A stretch of DNA of 64,000 nt from positions 1,598,501 through 1,662,500 of the forward strand of contig JACATO010000591.1 in NCBI GenBank assembly GCA_018389105.1. The letters are read 5' to 3'. Each line of letters opens with the position of its first letter. Position 1 is the first letter of the stretch. This DNA is from Nautilus pompilius (lineage: Eukaryota; Mollusca; Cephalopoda; Nautilida; Nautilidae). Shown here in pieces: positions 11,698-24,300 of this stretch. The translations under genes and the position numbers were made by a program. The notes beneath the pieces are model-generated. The model was not told the DNA's origin and did not search any database. It saw nothing but the letters and a program-made list of their open reading frames with translations.

Positions 11698-13640
11698 TAA
11701 GTACCTATTTTATTTGAAATCTCAATTCTTATTTTCTTAATGATTGTAGTTTACATATAATTCTTTTTTAAAATTATGGCATAATTGTTTATATTTTAAC
11801 TGCCTTTAAAGGTATATCAAAGGTGGGTGAGTGAAACAAAAAATGTTTCAGTATCATAAATTATAATAAAGTATTTATGATATGTGTGAAGGAGTTTCAC
11901 ACGTGGTACATAAAACAATTTTTTATCTTTACTTGACTATCCCAAAATCAGTGTAGAGCTTCTGGTCCATGATTTTTTGGAAACAGATGGGTAAGAAAGT
12001 GCTTTTTTTTTTTATTTGGGCTGCTATAGCACTGCAGCTGGATGCATAAAGATCTGTTATCTAGAATTGTTCTTCGTGGTTTTCTGTAATCATTGCAAGT
12101 TCCCAAGAGGAAGACTGACTATGAGCATAGTCATTTGAGGTAGTGAATCTTTAGCTCTCAGGTACCCAATATAATTGTCTAAAAATGAAAATTTCTAGTA
12201 GAGCTATCATTGGATTTGTTCCATAGCAAAAAAAAAAAAAATAAATAAATTCTGATGACATTTACAATCTAAAATTACCATCTTGGATGGACTCAGCCAC
12301 TCTCCAAGTACCGACTGTACTATTCTCAGCTCAGGATGCAATGCTATGGCCATTTGTCTTTGTGTGTGTCAGCATGACAGACAGACAGACTCTATATTAT
12401 AATACTGTTATCTTTCTGCTCTTACATTACTGTTACTAAATATCTGCACTAAATTGATAAATAGGTTTACTGGATTACATGACTGGGCATTGTAAACAAT
12501 TGTATTTAATAGGATTTTTTTTTGTTATTTATATTCTTTATCTTTTAGCTATTATCATGCTATGCAATTAGATTTAGTAATATTTTTCAGTTATTAGATA
12601 ATTTTGGTATTTTAAGTATTGATTTTTTGCATTATTAATGTATAGTTTAAAATTTTTGCCAGTTTTATATGGATTGGAAATATCTTGTTTCTAACTTTCT
12701 ATTCAAGAGTATGCAAGAACAACCAGGAAAAGAAAAAGGTAAAATTCAATTGCATTGCATCAGGTGTCTTCTTTATTTCTACTTTAATACATACTATACA
12801 CAGTACTTTAGATAGTAGATTTCTTATGAAATAATCAAGACATCATTACTCTTGTGGAGTATACAAATGTTTATGATACTTTAATAATAAATTATTTAGG
12901 AAAGATGTTTTGCAAATTTTTTATATTATATTGATTACTAAAAGCATTTGTAGATAAAAATTACATTTGGGAAAAATAGAATAAATAAATAAACTGCAAT
13001 AGCTAAGTAGAACCTGGATGTTTTCCAGCAGGTGTATTTCATGTCCAACATTGGTTTTAATTGACTGTGATGAGTTTGCAAAAATGAGATTAGAAACTGA
13101 TGTAGCAAAGCTATTTCACTAACACGCAAGAAACTTCTCTTATTTTCTCCAATGAAATTAAATGAAACTGATGATAAATTTCTTGCCAAACTTCACATGT
13201 TCATTAATTATTCACTTTTAAATATATTGCAAATGTATCAGGCAGCTGTTTAGTTATGGGAACAATTAGAAATGTATTGAATGTTTGTTACTTGTATTAT
13301 TTTATCTTTGGGAGGTTTTATACTAACTAAAATGATACAAAATTTAATAATTCTACATCTAAAAACAAATAAGATGGTAAAGTTAAACATTCTTTTTTTG
13401 TCTTTAAACCTGATTTAAGGAGTACTAGTTTTCCATTTGCCTGTTGCTAATGCCTCAGGGAAGAAGTGCATTGTGGTACAGTGAGCTGTTCTGTTGTCAC
13501 TCACAGAAATGGACATGCATGCTTCTTCTTGTTTATTTTTCATATCTCATAACATAATCACAGGTTTTAGTGCTCTGTGAATTGTCATTAAGGCGTGAAA
13601 GTATAAATTTACTTTATTCTAGTGTATCTGCTTAGAGACA
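11698..13640. other. Intronic sequence, nothing recognised
   Basis: AT-rich, with an A-run at 12228-12241 and a short (ACAG)n stretch near 12378-12390. No transposon ends or coding blocks recognised. Confidence 0.55.
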
Positions 13641-13653
13641 GTGCAATCTGAAA

Positions 13654-13884
13654 ATGGAAAAGGGAGTGAAACTGACTCCAGGGAAGAAAGCTGTAGCTAT
13701 TACATTAGCTAAAGAAGGCTGCAAGACGTACAATAGTTTTAAACCAATTTCTATTCTTTTGTTATTTCTTAACAGATATGAAATGGAAAAAAATTATCTA
13801 TCTTGTGAGGCAAAAGGGAAAAAAAACACCAGACAACGAGAAATGAAAATTATGGACTATTTGTTTAAAGGGCTTTGTCCTTAA
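13654..13884 (+). pseudogene. Tc1-like transposase N-terminal fragment
   Basis: A 76-codon open stretch starting MEKGVKLTPGKKAVAITLAK, matching the start of Tc1-type transposases (GK..LTPGKK..I..L..EG), and later RYEME, which in relatives follows the first helix-turn-helix. Between them the expected recognition-helix sequence is replaced by a T-rich insert, and downstream only stops and degenerate sequence follow. No terminal inverted repeats were located. A small dead relic; family call moderate. Confidence 0.45.
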
Positions 13885-16480
13885 ATCTTTAAAAAAATAT
13901 TAGTAGATCAAAGTTTTGTTTCCTTGTGCTATATGATAATCAGCTCTTGTGAGCTTGTATATCAAAATGCTAAACAGTTTACCACTAAGAAGCAAAAAGC
14001 AAACAAATAATGTAAATGAAGTTTGCTTGGAGCAAACCATTGAAGACTGAAACAAAATTATCTTTTTGGTTGAGTTGAAATTTAATTTTCATGGCCCAAG
14101 TGTGAAAATATTTAATCTCTGTTTAACATTATCACCCAGATTGTGCTGTGAGAAAGTAGTTTGAAGATTAATTTGTTGCAGGGTTTAGTTAAGGCAAGGA
14201 GATTCGTCAAATGGCTAATGAGGAAAATTTTTGATCACTGAATCACCCCTCAAGATATTGCTTTTTAAAGATATTTCATCCTTATATTGTAGAAAAAAGT
14301 TAGTATTATTTTGAACTATTAAGGATACACTGTTTTGGTTTACAATTTATTTCCAGACCATAACTAATGGTTTATTTTCATGTTGGCCTTTAGATCACTC
14401 TTGTTATACCGATTACTTGAAAAACCTGACTTCTCAAATAACTGACTGATATGGCTAAGGCTATGCAACAAAATAATGAGACTTAATATTACATAAATGG
14501 ATCAAGTGTCAACTCCAATTTACATAAGAGATGTTCTAGTATGTTTCCTTGCATTGAATGATGATGCTCATATATGTTTAATTTCAATTTTCTAATGCAT
14601 GGAATGATAATGATGATGTCCTTCAAGCTGATGTTGCTGACAGTGTTCTTTCAGTGGTAGAACTCTCTCGCGAATTGTTTGTAGTAGTGATGGCTTGAAC
14701 TGCAAAAACAATCCACACACTTCCTTGCTAGGCATGCATAAGACAGCTGGCAAGGATTATGGTGTGAAAAGACCCTACTATAACTCTGTTTTTATGTAGG
14801 ATGAAACCAGAGTGCAACATGTATAATAAACTTTAGTAAAAATTACTAACATTTAACAGAATTTCTTTTCAGTGTTATTTAGAAAACCCAAACTTTAATT
14901 GTAATGTGTAAGATAATATTTTATCTCTTTCTTTCCTTACATGAACACATTGTTTTGAAAAATCTAGATGCAATAAATTTGTTTACCACTGCACATAAAC
15001 TGCAAAAAGCATCAGTTCTCTAAAGTGAAAATATAAGGAACTTTCTCAATGTATACTTTTATAATAACAGGCTTTCTAGGTATGATAGGCAAATGCATGT
15101 ACCAGACATTAGGTCTCATAAATTTCCTTGAAAAAGATTAGATAGTAAAACTCTGGTTCCAGAATATGAAACATTAATGAATGGTTATTTTCACATTTAA
15201 GAAAAAGAAAATTGTTTGTAGAGAAGAGTCCTTAAATCTGCTTGAGGTATATTTATACTGGTCACTATAGTCGAGGGATATTGGAATTTGACATCATATG
15301 TTTTGATTGCACTTATAGAAAACAGTGATTAGGAGTTGCATAATTAAATTCACAATGCCTGGCACAATTGTTATGGAGTGACGCCACCCTAGGGAGTGCA
15401 TGCAGCTGGCACATATGCTTAAAATAAAACATCTGATTACCATACCTGGTGTCACTTGCCAATCTTTGATCATCTATGTGCAGAATATGCAGTTTTTGCA
15501 GAGTGGCTTTTCTGAGTCAACAATGTCCCTGTGATGTTCAGTTGATGAAAGATCTAGGGATACAGTCAGTAGTGGCAGTGTTACAGATTCTTTTTGAATG
15601 TCTTTCAACTAAGTCCAATGTGGACAAACATTTCAGAAAATAGATTGTTTATTTTGAAATACAGATAGCAGCTAAAAGAACTATAAACCTTGCAGACTCA
15701 TGAAGAGTACTGGTGGTTACTGGTGGTTAAAAAGAAACTAAACTACCACATGTAGGTGGTATATTTATAATTAACTTTTTCAAGAAATACTGAAACATCT
15801 GTCTCATCCATCTACAGACTAATCATACATTTTTAAATTGAGCACATCTTGGCATTCAACTATTTCTTCAGTGATCAAAATGTGGGCAAGTGTACAAATG
15901 CCTGTTGTAGTTGCATTTGCCAGTTATAAAATTTACTGTATGGTGGACATTGGTCCACTAGCATGCATGCTAGTCCTTGGAACTCTCTATCTAAGAGATT
16001 GAGCTTCAAAATGTATAAGTCTAGAAGAAATCCTTATAATTACAACATCACACAGGGGCCATGGCTTTTCACTGAATAAGCAAAATAATGAGCTTGTTGT
16101 TATGACATCACACTCTCTCGGTATATGTCTTGGGTCTCTGGAAATATCTACTTTCAACAGTAGTTTGAACACTATCAGCCACATGTTAAAATTTGCTTTG
16201 GTAAGCAAACCTGCCTAAACATTACCACCTTTTTAGCTGATTGTGCTTTCATCCACTTATAACACTAACACTGAAAATGCATCTGCCTGCAATCTCTCTC
16301 CCTCTCCATGCTGTATGCTCTGATAAACTGATGGAAGTAATGAATAACTACAACTGTGACTGGTTGGTTTTAATATAGTTAATCTCATTGTTCAACCTGT
16401 GTATAAGCTGTGATAAAATTTCACTTTGGTTCCCATGCATGCACACTTGTCCAGTTTTTATCGACATAAGAATCACTTTT
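13885..16480. other. Intronic sequence with one 18-bp perfect palindrome
   Basis: AT-rich and without recognised genes. ACTAGCATGCATGCTAGT at 15957-15974 is its own reverse complement. A TGGTGGTTAC unit is repeated twice at 15711-15730. Some sequence after 13885 may be further decay of the Tc1-like element but cannot be shown by eye. Confidence 0.5.
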
Positions 16481-16570
16481 CTCCGCCAGTTCACAATGTA
16501 CATTTTCTCCTACATCTAAAAATGAAGACTTCTGATAAAGTTTTCTTGGGGTGAATGGCACCAGATTAAG
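16481..16570 (+). repeat. SINE core fragment (family copy 5)
   Basis: Contains TTTCTCCTACATCTAAAAAT followed by GAAGACTTCTGATAAAGTTTT, matching the core shared by the copies at 24081, 29804, 36941 and 56481. The tRNA-like head is not recognisable here. Confidence 0.5.
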
Positions 16571-19500
16571 GGTGTTTGGCAGCCAACCTATCTAAGATAC
16601 ATAAAAATAGTATATAGTATGATAAGTATGATTATGTGTATCATTCATTTCTTCCGAACATCATCTTTTCTTCCAAATTTTTGATCTGCCAATGTATTAA
16701 CAATATTTGCAGAGTCCAAACTATGTCAAATGTCACTTTCATTTACCAGCCAGTTCAGTTTCTCTTGACCAAAAAATAATTGAAATGCTTTTTAATGTGG
16801 TCAATTTTAGAAAATAAACATTATTTTTCCCGCACAGACATATATAGAGTAAAAGAATTTATAATTACAACAGTGACAGTTGGAAATGTGGCCTCAAGAT
16901 TCTTCAACTTAACGAGCATTACCAGTTCAGTTAGGATGATTTTGCTTTTGATTACAAAATCTATGTATTCACCGAACTAAAAAAAATTAAATTTAGACTT
17001 TGGTGGCGATTGAGGTTATCTTATAATTTACAGTGAGCCAAGCAACAACATTTCTCAACTTTTCATGATCTGCAGTGACAGAATCTTGTAGAGAATGGAA
17101 GTCTTCAAGTATTTGTTTGTACAATTTTCCATAAGTGAAGATTTCAGTTTGTCCAAAGATCTCCAGAAATATTTCCTCATGCATTTTAGACTCGTCTGCT
17201 CGGTGTTTCTATCTCTTGATGTGTTTGTTTTCATGCTTGTATGTCTGAAGAATCAAAGACATCTTTTACTTATTGTGTCTTCAATTTCATTAAATTGACA
17301 TCTTAATGATCAATAAAGTTCTCTAGTGAATGTAGTATTGTGGTTGCAGTGAACAAGTCTATAGTTTCACTTTGAAGAGAAACACTTACTTTGTGACATT
17401 GCTATTCTCATAATTTGAAGCTGCTGGAAAATCAACATGATTGAATATTCATGACATCACTGCTACAAGCTTCAAGAGAACCAGCAATAGTGTCTGTAGC
17501 ATCTGTTTGTGCAGATGTGTCATGCTCTGATTTTATTTCAAAGCAGTCAGTCAGTTGGAAATTTTGTATTTTGTTTTGATAAGTTTTCCATTTCCTTCGT
17601 AACCTATGTTCACAGCTCCTCTTCATGGAATTCTTTAGTCACAAAGAATTATGGTAAATTTTCTGCAAGAAAGAAATATATGCAGCAGATCCATGAAATG
17701 GAGACTTTAAAACTGATGCAATATGGCATGCACCATGAGGTAACAGCCCACATTCAATGCTTATATGCTCCTCCATCAGTAACACAGTCATCATTAATTA
17801 TCCTTTCCTCCTTGGGATCATACAAAACACTTCATCTTCTATTTTTAATGACAGCTGTAGACTGTTGACTTACCTGATGTTCTTCACTTTTTGAAAATAA
17901 AATTACGCAAAAAAGTATAAAATGTATAGAACCAACACATGGCACATGCACCAATCAAGATCAATCAGGGGGGGTTCTTTGCACTCTTTGGTGACACACG
18001 TAACTGAATTACTGATGTCCATAGTTTCATTAATTTACATAATATTTCTAATGGATGACATTATACATGGAAGAGATAGCTCAATGCAATTATTTACAGA
18101 AGAGACAATAATTTTACACCTTGCTCACAAAAAACATTGCACCACTACCTATGCCCCTAAGGTCACATTTTTTTGATCAGTGGAAGGTCCCCATATTTTT
18201 AAGAGCATCTGGCCTGTGCTCCAATGGCACTGTTATTGTTCCCATATTTTGCCTAGGTAACTTGTTTTGTCACTAAGGCTAATTAATACTCCACACCTTC
18301 CAATTTTACCTCACTGTTGCCAGTGATCTTGAAAGTCAAGACATGGGTTAGATAAGAAACAGTGAACCAACTTTTTTGTTTCTTTTGCGATTAATTGTAA
18401 CTATTTTCTTGCCTTTTTTGTATTAAATGACCTAAAGGAGTCATTATAATTTACAAGCAAATAATATTCTTAAGTGTATTTATTTTAATCTATCTAATAA
18501 TCTTTTGTAACAATGCAACATTATAGAACAAAGAAAATAAATCAATAGCCTTTATACCTGATGTTTGGTTTCTTGTTGATCTTGGATTTTCTCTAAAATT
18601 AGCCAAACACATTACTTGTTTCTTCCCTCTTCATACTTTAAACAACTTTAGCATCTTTTCTGGTAAACCAAAAAATACACTCTGTTCAGAGTCTTTGAGC
18701 AAATTTGGAATGTCTACAGGCATATATTAGATATTTATAGATCTACAAACATGGTTTGAAAAATCAGACATATAGCTCGTTTTCCTTATAAGAACCTGCC
18801 ATCCATTTTATAGGCTTAATTTTAGAGAAAATTAGTTTGTCAACTAAAGGTATTGATAATAAGTGATATTTACTTTAAAAGCAAATGGTTACTGTCATTT
18901 TAAAGCTTAATAAGTACTTATCAGCATTGACTCAATGTTGAATTTTAATTGGTTAAAAACCTATTTCTAAATCTGTATCAATATAAGGGATGGTACATGT
19001 CAGAATATTAGCACATCACATTGAAGAGGTTAATTTTCTTGTGTGTTTTCTATTCTATGCTATATTTTAGCACTGTCAGTTTGGAAGATATATTTTCATG
19101 TTAGTGAATAAGAACTTTATCTTTGTACTATTTTTGCTTTTTTGTTCAGATTATAATAAGTTTTTTTTAAGTTAATGCTTAAGTGTTATGAGCTTGATTA
19201 TCATATATATATATAACTTTTAAAATTATTTAGCAAATTTGATAATTTTGCTTCAAGACATGAAGGTTTACCAATTAAAGTTCATTTTTTGAAGTGATTA
19301 CATACCTATGCTTTATTGAAATTATGCGTCTTACCTTTTTTTTTGTTTGGTTATGTTGTTTTTAGTTATAATTGGTTTGTTTCCTGGAATTCTTTTATGA
19401 AATATGAAAAGATATATATTATATTTTCATTTTTAGTCTTGTCACAATCAGCACTAGGCTTTAAATATTAGTCATATTGATCATCAGTAGTCAAGAGACT

Positions 19501-20041
19501 TAAGAAGTTAGGTGCTACATTAATTTTCATGGCAGAGGACAGAATTAATTATTAAGCCTTACATACATCAATTCTGAAGATTTTTTTTGCATGCAGATGT
19601 ATCACTTGCTATCTCTGATGAATTGTACACAAAAACTTATGAATTATAGTAAACAGCTTTTTGTTTGACCTCAGTGGGTTCCTGGATTTGGTCAGATACC
19701 CAAAAAAGCTGGTTACCTGGATGGATGGATTTTAAACAAGTGTTGCTGCTTATCCAACAGCTTTGATGGGTGGTCTTTCTTTAGTTTTGCTTAATAGTAA
19801 GAACTATATTCTTTGTCTTTTATGGATCACTAGCCAAACTCCTATTAGTATTATTAGATAACATAGTGCAAGGATTACAATTACTATCACTGATTAAAAT
19901 CATTAGCAAGGAAGAATACAATTGTTCAACAAGCAGCAAGTCAACAAGTGTAAAAAATGCTAACCATCTCACAAAAAGCAATCTGAGCATGCACAGACAG
20001 CAGATAACAGCTCCCATAGTGATGGACTCATGAACTACAAA
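16571..20041. other. Intronic sequence, possible unidentified decayed coding stretch on the minus strand
   Basis: Minus-strand readings at 16993-17184 (63 codons) and 17432-17626 (64 codons, KRSCEHRLRRKWKTYQNKIQ) look more protein-like than the surroundings but are interrupted and match no family I recognise. The remainder is AT-rich intron. Confidence 0.35.
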
Positions 20042-20138
20042 GGTTGGATAGCAAAAAAAGCTGATCTTGGCTTATATTGGACAAGTCAGATAACTGCTCA
20101 AGTCTGTTATCTAGAGGTTGGATAACAAGTTGGTACTG
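20042..20138 (-). repeat. Tigger-like terminal sequence (right-hand end)
   Basis: The reverse complement of the end reads CAGTACCAACTTGTTATCC, followed by two TTATCT/TTATCC-type subterminal motifs; GGTTGGATA occurs twice (20042-20050 and 20116-20124). TA follows at 20139-20140. CAGTA starts and TTATCC motifs are usual for Tigger/pogo ends. The partner end to the left was not found. Confidence 0.35.
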
Positions 20139-20325
20139 TACAAACATAGATAAGTGTTGTTTTTGTTTTTGTATTAATAACATGCTCAATCTTGTCTTGA
20201 AACTTTGTCTATTTTGATGCAGTTTTGTTTTAAACTTGTTTTTACTGCACAACAAAGGAAAATTAAAACTCTCTACAATCTGAAGTGTATTTTCACTCAC
20301 TACCCTTTAAATCTGTATTACTCAG

Positions 20326-20350
20326 TACAGGTTGAACCATACAGGTTGTG
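20326..20350 (+). repeat. Tigger-like terminal sequence (left-hand end, candidate)
   Basis: CAGTACAGGTTGAACC at 20326 resembles a Tigger-family left end and points away from the end at 20138. No matching right end was seen. Confidence 0.25.
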
Positions 20351-20420
20351 ATATACAAAACTACCTTCTTCATTAAAATAACCCTTTATAACAAAAATCC
20401 ATATCACTCTAATGTCAGAT

Positions 20421-20491
20421 TTTGCATTACAGGTGTGTTAACTAAATATACAGCCAGTTTAGCACAGATATTAACCAGGCTTTTAGACTGG
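20421..20491 (+). repeat. Dispersed repeat, copy 1 (partner 37719-37791)
   Basis: Shares TTTGCATTACAGGTGTGTTA, ACTAAATATACAGCCAGTT and following bases with 37719-37791, with about 10-15% scattered differences. The family is unknown. Confidence 0.6.
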
Positions 20492-23400
20492 TGTAAGGGA
20501 GACAGAAACTGATGTGGGAAATGGAGGGTTAAAATCAATTACACTTAAAAATGATAGATATTGAATTTATTATAAGTGGAGTGGATTTTAAAATTATTTA
20601 TCTAATAATTGCATGCAAGAATCAGTGTTCCTTTATATTTGAACAATTTTCCATCTCTGAATAGGATAAAAAAAATTAAATATTGGGTTTATACAAAGAT
20701 TTCAACTTATTTTCCGTTAGATATACTGCCTTCTCTCTCTCTCTTTTTTTTCATGGCCTATTTTCAACCATTTAATTCAACTGAATGAGGATGATGTTAC
20801 AGACAGACAGGCAACGATGGTGATAAAGGTTGAAAAACTTCCCATTTTTTTTATGGCTGGAAGTATACAGCTAGAAACATCTTGTACATGGTTTATAGAT
20901 GGAAAATACTTTTTGAAAAAGATAAGATCACATGTTGCAATTCCAATCCTAGCACACCAAAATTTTCCAAAAAAAAAAAAAAACCATTGTTATTTGTTAT
21001 ATTAAATTTAGTTTAGAAAAAGAAGTGATGTGAAAGGAAATTGGCAGAGTATATATAAGATGATACAAAGAAATTCTTTACATATGCTAAAAACAAAAAT
21101 GATGTGAAGAATGTATAGATAAAATCAGTTCATTTAAGAATCCTCCAGGCAGCATAATGAAAGGTGTCATGCAAGCAGCAAAGTGCTAAAGGAAATTCTC
21201 GCTTATCTAATTACTCCATGGGAGATGTGTGACAAATCTATTTTTAATGTTACTATTTCAGAAAAGGAAATAAGGTACAGGTTCTGATGGTGGACATGCT
21301 AGATTGCCAATTTCATTTACAGTTGGCATTTATTTTAGATGAATCACTTGGTACAGAAAAATGTTTTGTGCAGAATGGACACCACCACTGATTTTCAAGA
21401 AAGATTCATCAATATAAATACAACTGTAATTTAAAGTATAATTAGAATATAATCCTTAATTTCATCAGTAGTGACTATTCATATTGCTTCATTCTCTTAG
21501 AAACAGCATTTTCCAAACTGAAAATATATCATCACAGTATTGACAGACATTACTATTTACTAGTCTCTGGTGCAAGACTGTGAGCTAGACATCTCCAATT
21601 AATTATTTTTTTTGAGAGTGCACAGCACTCAACCTGAAAGAACTCTTAATAAAATTTGAATCAGTCAAAAATGTTTTTTTTTATTTTATTATTATTATTA
21701 TTATTATTTTCCAACAAAGTATATCCTAATGTTAATTTTAAAACCCTGTAAACACGACAGTAATCAATCAAGTAAAGTACATGGACTTAGAGCTGGGCCC
21801 AAATGAAGATACATTCCTTATATCTCCTCTCCTGATGCTAGCACTGAATTATCATGAAAGTATTTTTAACCCTTTGGAGAGAGAGTATAGTCATATATTT
21901 ATGGGGAGTGGTATTGATCCAGACAGAATCCACACATTTAGTGGGGGTTTAGGAAGACCATGAACCCTCCTAGAGCCTATGGAATTTTGGAAACACATTT
22001 ACAGGATTTCTCTTTCAAGATCGTTACCCATTTCCCCATAAATATGTAGATGTAGTTCTCAAACAACATTCTTCAAAGAGTTAAGTAAAAACTTTCTGTT
22101 CCAGTTATGCTGTTGTCACCAGATTTATTGTGCAAAAGTGGTTACAAGTTTATTTGTATTTATTGTGATTTTTTTTTAAACTGTCTCATGAAACTTCACA
22201 AAAACAATGCACTCCTAAATATAAATTTTTAAATATTTTATTAATTTTTTTAAAAATATAAAATTTCTCCCCAATTTGGATGCCTATACAATTTGTGTTA
22301 CTGATAAATTATAGGCACTTGCAAAGGTATGTAACAGTTTTACTTAGTTTTTTGGTTTTTTTTTTTGCATTCTAACTTTATAGCCAATAATCAGACGATA
22401 TTCATTTCTTCTCTAGATCTACAAAGTAACGGTTACTAAATATCAGTCTATTGTTCTATTCTGTGTAATAACAGTGCTTTAATCAACCAGCCATGATATT
22501 TAGACTACTTCAAGCCAGACACCAGGTAAATGAAATGAATAGTTATATATGTTTGTTTCATTTATGCAAATGGCCAAAATCTGAGAGTTGTCACATTATT
22601 TCAAACAAAATCATGATTTTCATTAAAAAGTCTAAATATTAACAAAAATGCATTGAAGTTAATTGTGAAACTTTTGAATACATTTAACATGTTTAAGAAC
22701 TCTGTTCTTGTGGTGAATGCTTTACATATAGGACTTTTCAAGAAGACAAATGCTAAGACAAAGAGATATAAAGTCTGAGTAGTAAAGAAGAACAGAAAGT
22801 TAGCTACATATTTGTTGGCAACTGCAGTCTGGATGCCACTACTATTCTTTTAGTGCCAAACTTTTCTAACATGCTACATGCTGCCAAGTTTATAGGCAGG
22901 GTAGCCAGGAATAAACCTTTTATTAGTCCATTAACTGGAGAAAATACCTCAACTTTACCAAGGAGCATATTAAGTAAAAATACCTGCTTTGAAGGTAATT
23001 TTGTGATTGATAATTCAAAACTATGTTTGGCTGTATGAAAGCTAAGGATATTGACCAACTTTAAGGATACAGAGATATATGAAGGAATTCTGATGAATAA
23101 AATGTTACCTCTGCCATGAAAATTAATGTATCTATAGTACACTTCACAATTGTAACTCAAAGCAGATGTTAAAGTAGTGAAGGCATCTTTTTCTTTTGGT
23201 CAGTAAATATACTACAATGTGCACCTTTTTGAACCCAGTTGACATCTTTTAGAGGAAATGCAGCATCACTATCAAGTGACCATGCTGCCAGAAAGTAAAC
23301 TTTAAAGACTCTGATCTGGTATCAGGAACAGTTTGGAATTTTGTTTGTGTGTTAAGCTGATGACCAATATGTCTGAAAGATGACAGGCAGGGATCCAGAC

Positions 23401-24080
23401 AGCATGAAAACTTTTTTTTTTTCATATGTTTCCTGCTTCTACATGACTCTCATTAACATTTTCCTGTTATATCTATTTATTTAAGAGGAAAAATCAATTT
23501 TTTAACTCTTAAATTCCTGTTAGTACAAGATCTAGAATTATCAAGAATACCTATATCAAGTTCATGGTCTCACTATCATATGTGTTTGTCCTAATTTGGA
23601 GCTTACACTCTTGAAAACTTGTGAAAATGTTAGATGATTTGGTTTTTCTTGCTACATTTTCAGTGTTATTAACAGTATTTTAATGGTACAGAAGAGTTGA
23701 AATCCATTACAAATTATACTAGGCCCATGCTTTATTCTTTTCATCAATTACATTTTTTCATAAAATGTTCACTATCTTGTCATTTTCCTGATAAAAAATC
23801 AACTGTGTAAACAATTTAAACTTTTTAATTATTGTTCTTCTGAATACCCAGATCTTTGTCTATTGTATAGTTGTAAAGAGTATATTAGACAATTTGGTTT
23901 ACTTGTACATATTATAGGATTATGGTTACATAGGATCATTCGAGAGGCAGCTAGCTAGTACACCACATAGCATGGTTCTGGTTTTGATTCCTGTCATGTC
24001 TAACCAATGGAAGGTATGGTATTCATCTAACGGTGTGTAGTCTCACTATTTTTTTTTTTCCATTTTATGTGGCTTTCCAG
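20492..24080. other. Intronic sequence, nothing firmly recognised
   Basis: A (TTA)n microsatellite lies at 21685-21708 and a poly-A run at about 20969-20983. At 22804-23160 both strands are open for 61-118 codons, but neither reading matches a known family. Near 23945-24000 a box-B-like GGTTTTGATTCC may be the head of another SINE copy. Confidence 0.45.
21685..21708. repeat. (TTA)n microsatellite
   Basis: Seven or so TTA units directly visible in a T-rich context. Confidence 0.9.
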
Positions 24081-24300
24081 GGCATCATGGTGGTCCAGTG
24101 GTAAATTCCTGGACTGCCAAATTGAAGTCAGTTCCATTCCAGCTGAGGACTGACTCGATTTGGTATGTCTTTCTGGCATGTTTTCTTTTCCCACTTTTCA
24201 GCAGCCAGCCACACAGGTTTCCTCCTACATCTAAAAATGAAGAGTTCAAGTCAGACTTTTCCTGACAAAGCTGAAAGTGTTGGGGCTCTTCATGGTACAG
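24081..24300 (+). repeat. Probable tRNA-derived SINE (family copy 1)
   Basis: The head has a box-A-like TGGTCCAGTGGTAA at about 24090, then a degenerate box-B region. The core has TTTGGTATG, a T/C-rich stretch, CAGCCAGCCACACAGGTTTC, CTCCTACATCTAAAAATGAAG and a GTCAGACTTTTC segment. The same core occurs at 16481, 29804, 36941 and 56481. Copies are diverged, suggesting an old family. No A-tail or target duplication is clear. Confidence 0.55.

Noticed and set aside
12712..12740. Exon-like AG...GT segment (SMQEQPGKEK reading)
   Set aside because: The exons at 11568 and 35905 already join in frame and match the family without any insert; nothing supports this segment as coding.
15957..15974. 18-bp perfect palindrome ACTAGCATGCATGCTAGT
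   Set aside because: Noted as sequence, but a single short palindrome in 64 kb gives no basis for a regulatory or recombination claim.
22804..23160. Open frames on both strands (61 and 118 codons)
   Set aside because: Neither reading is recognisable; overlapping opposite openings are common by chance. Left as unassigned intron.
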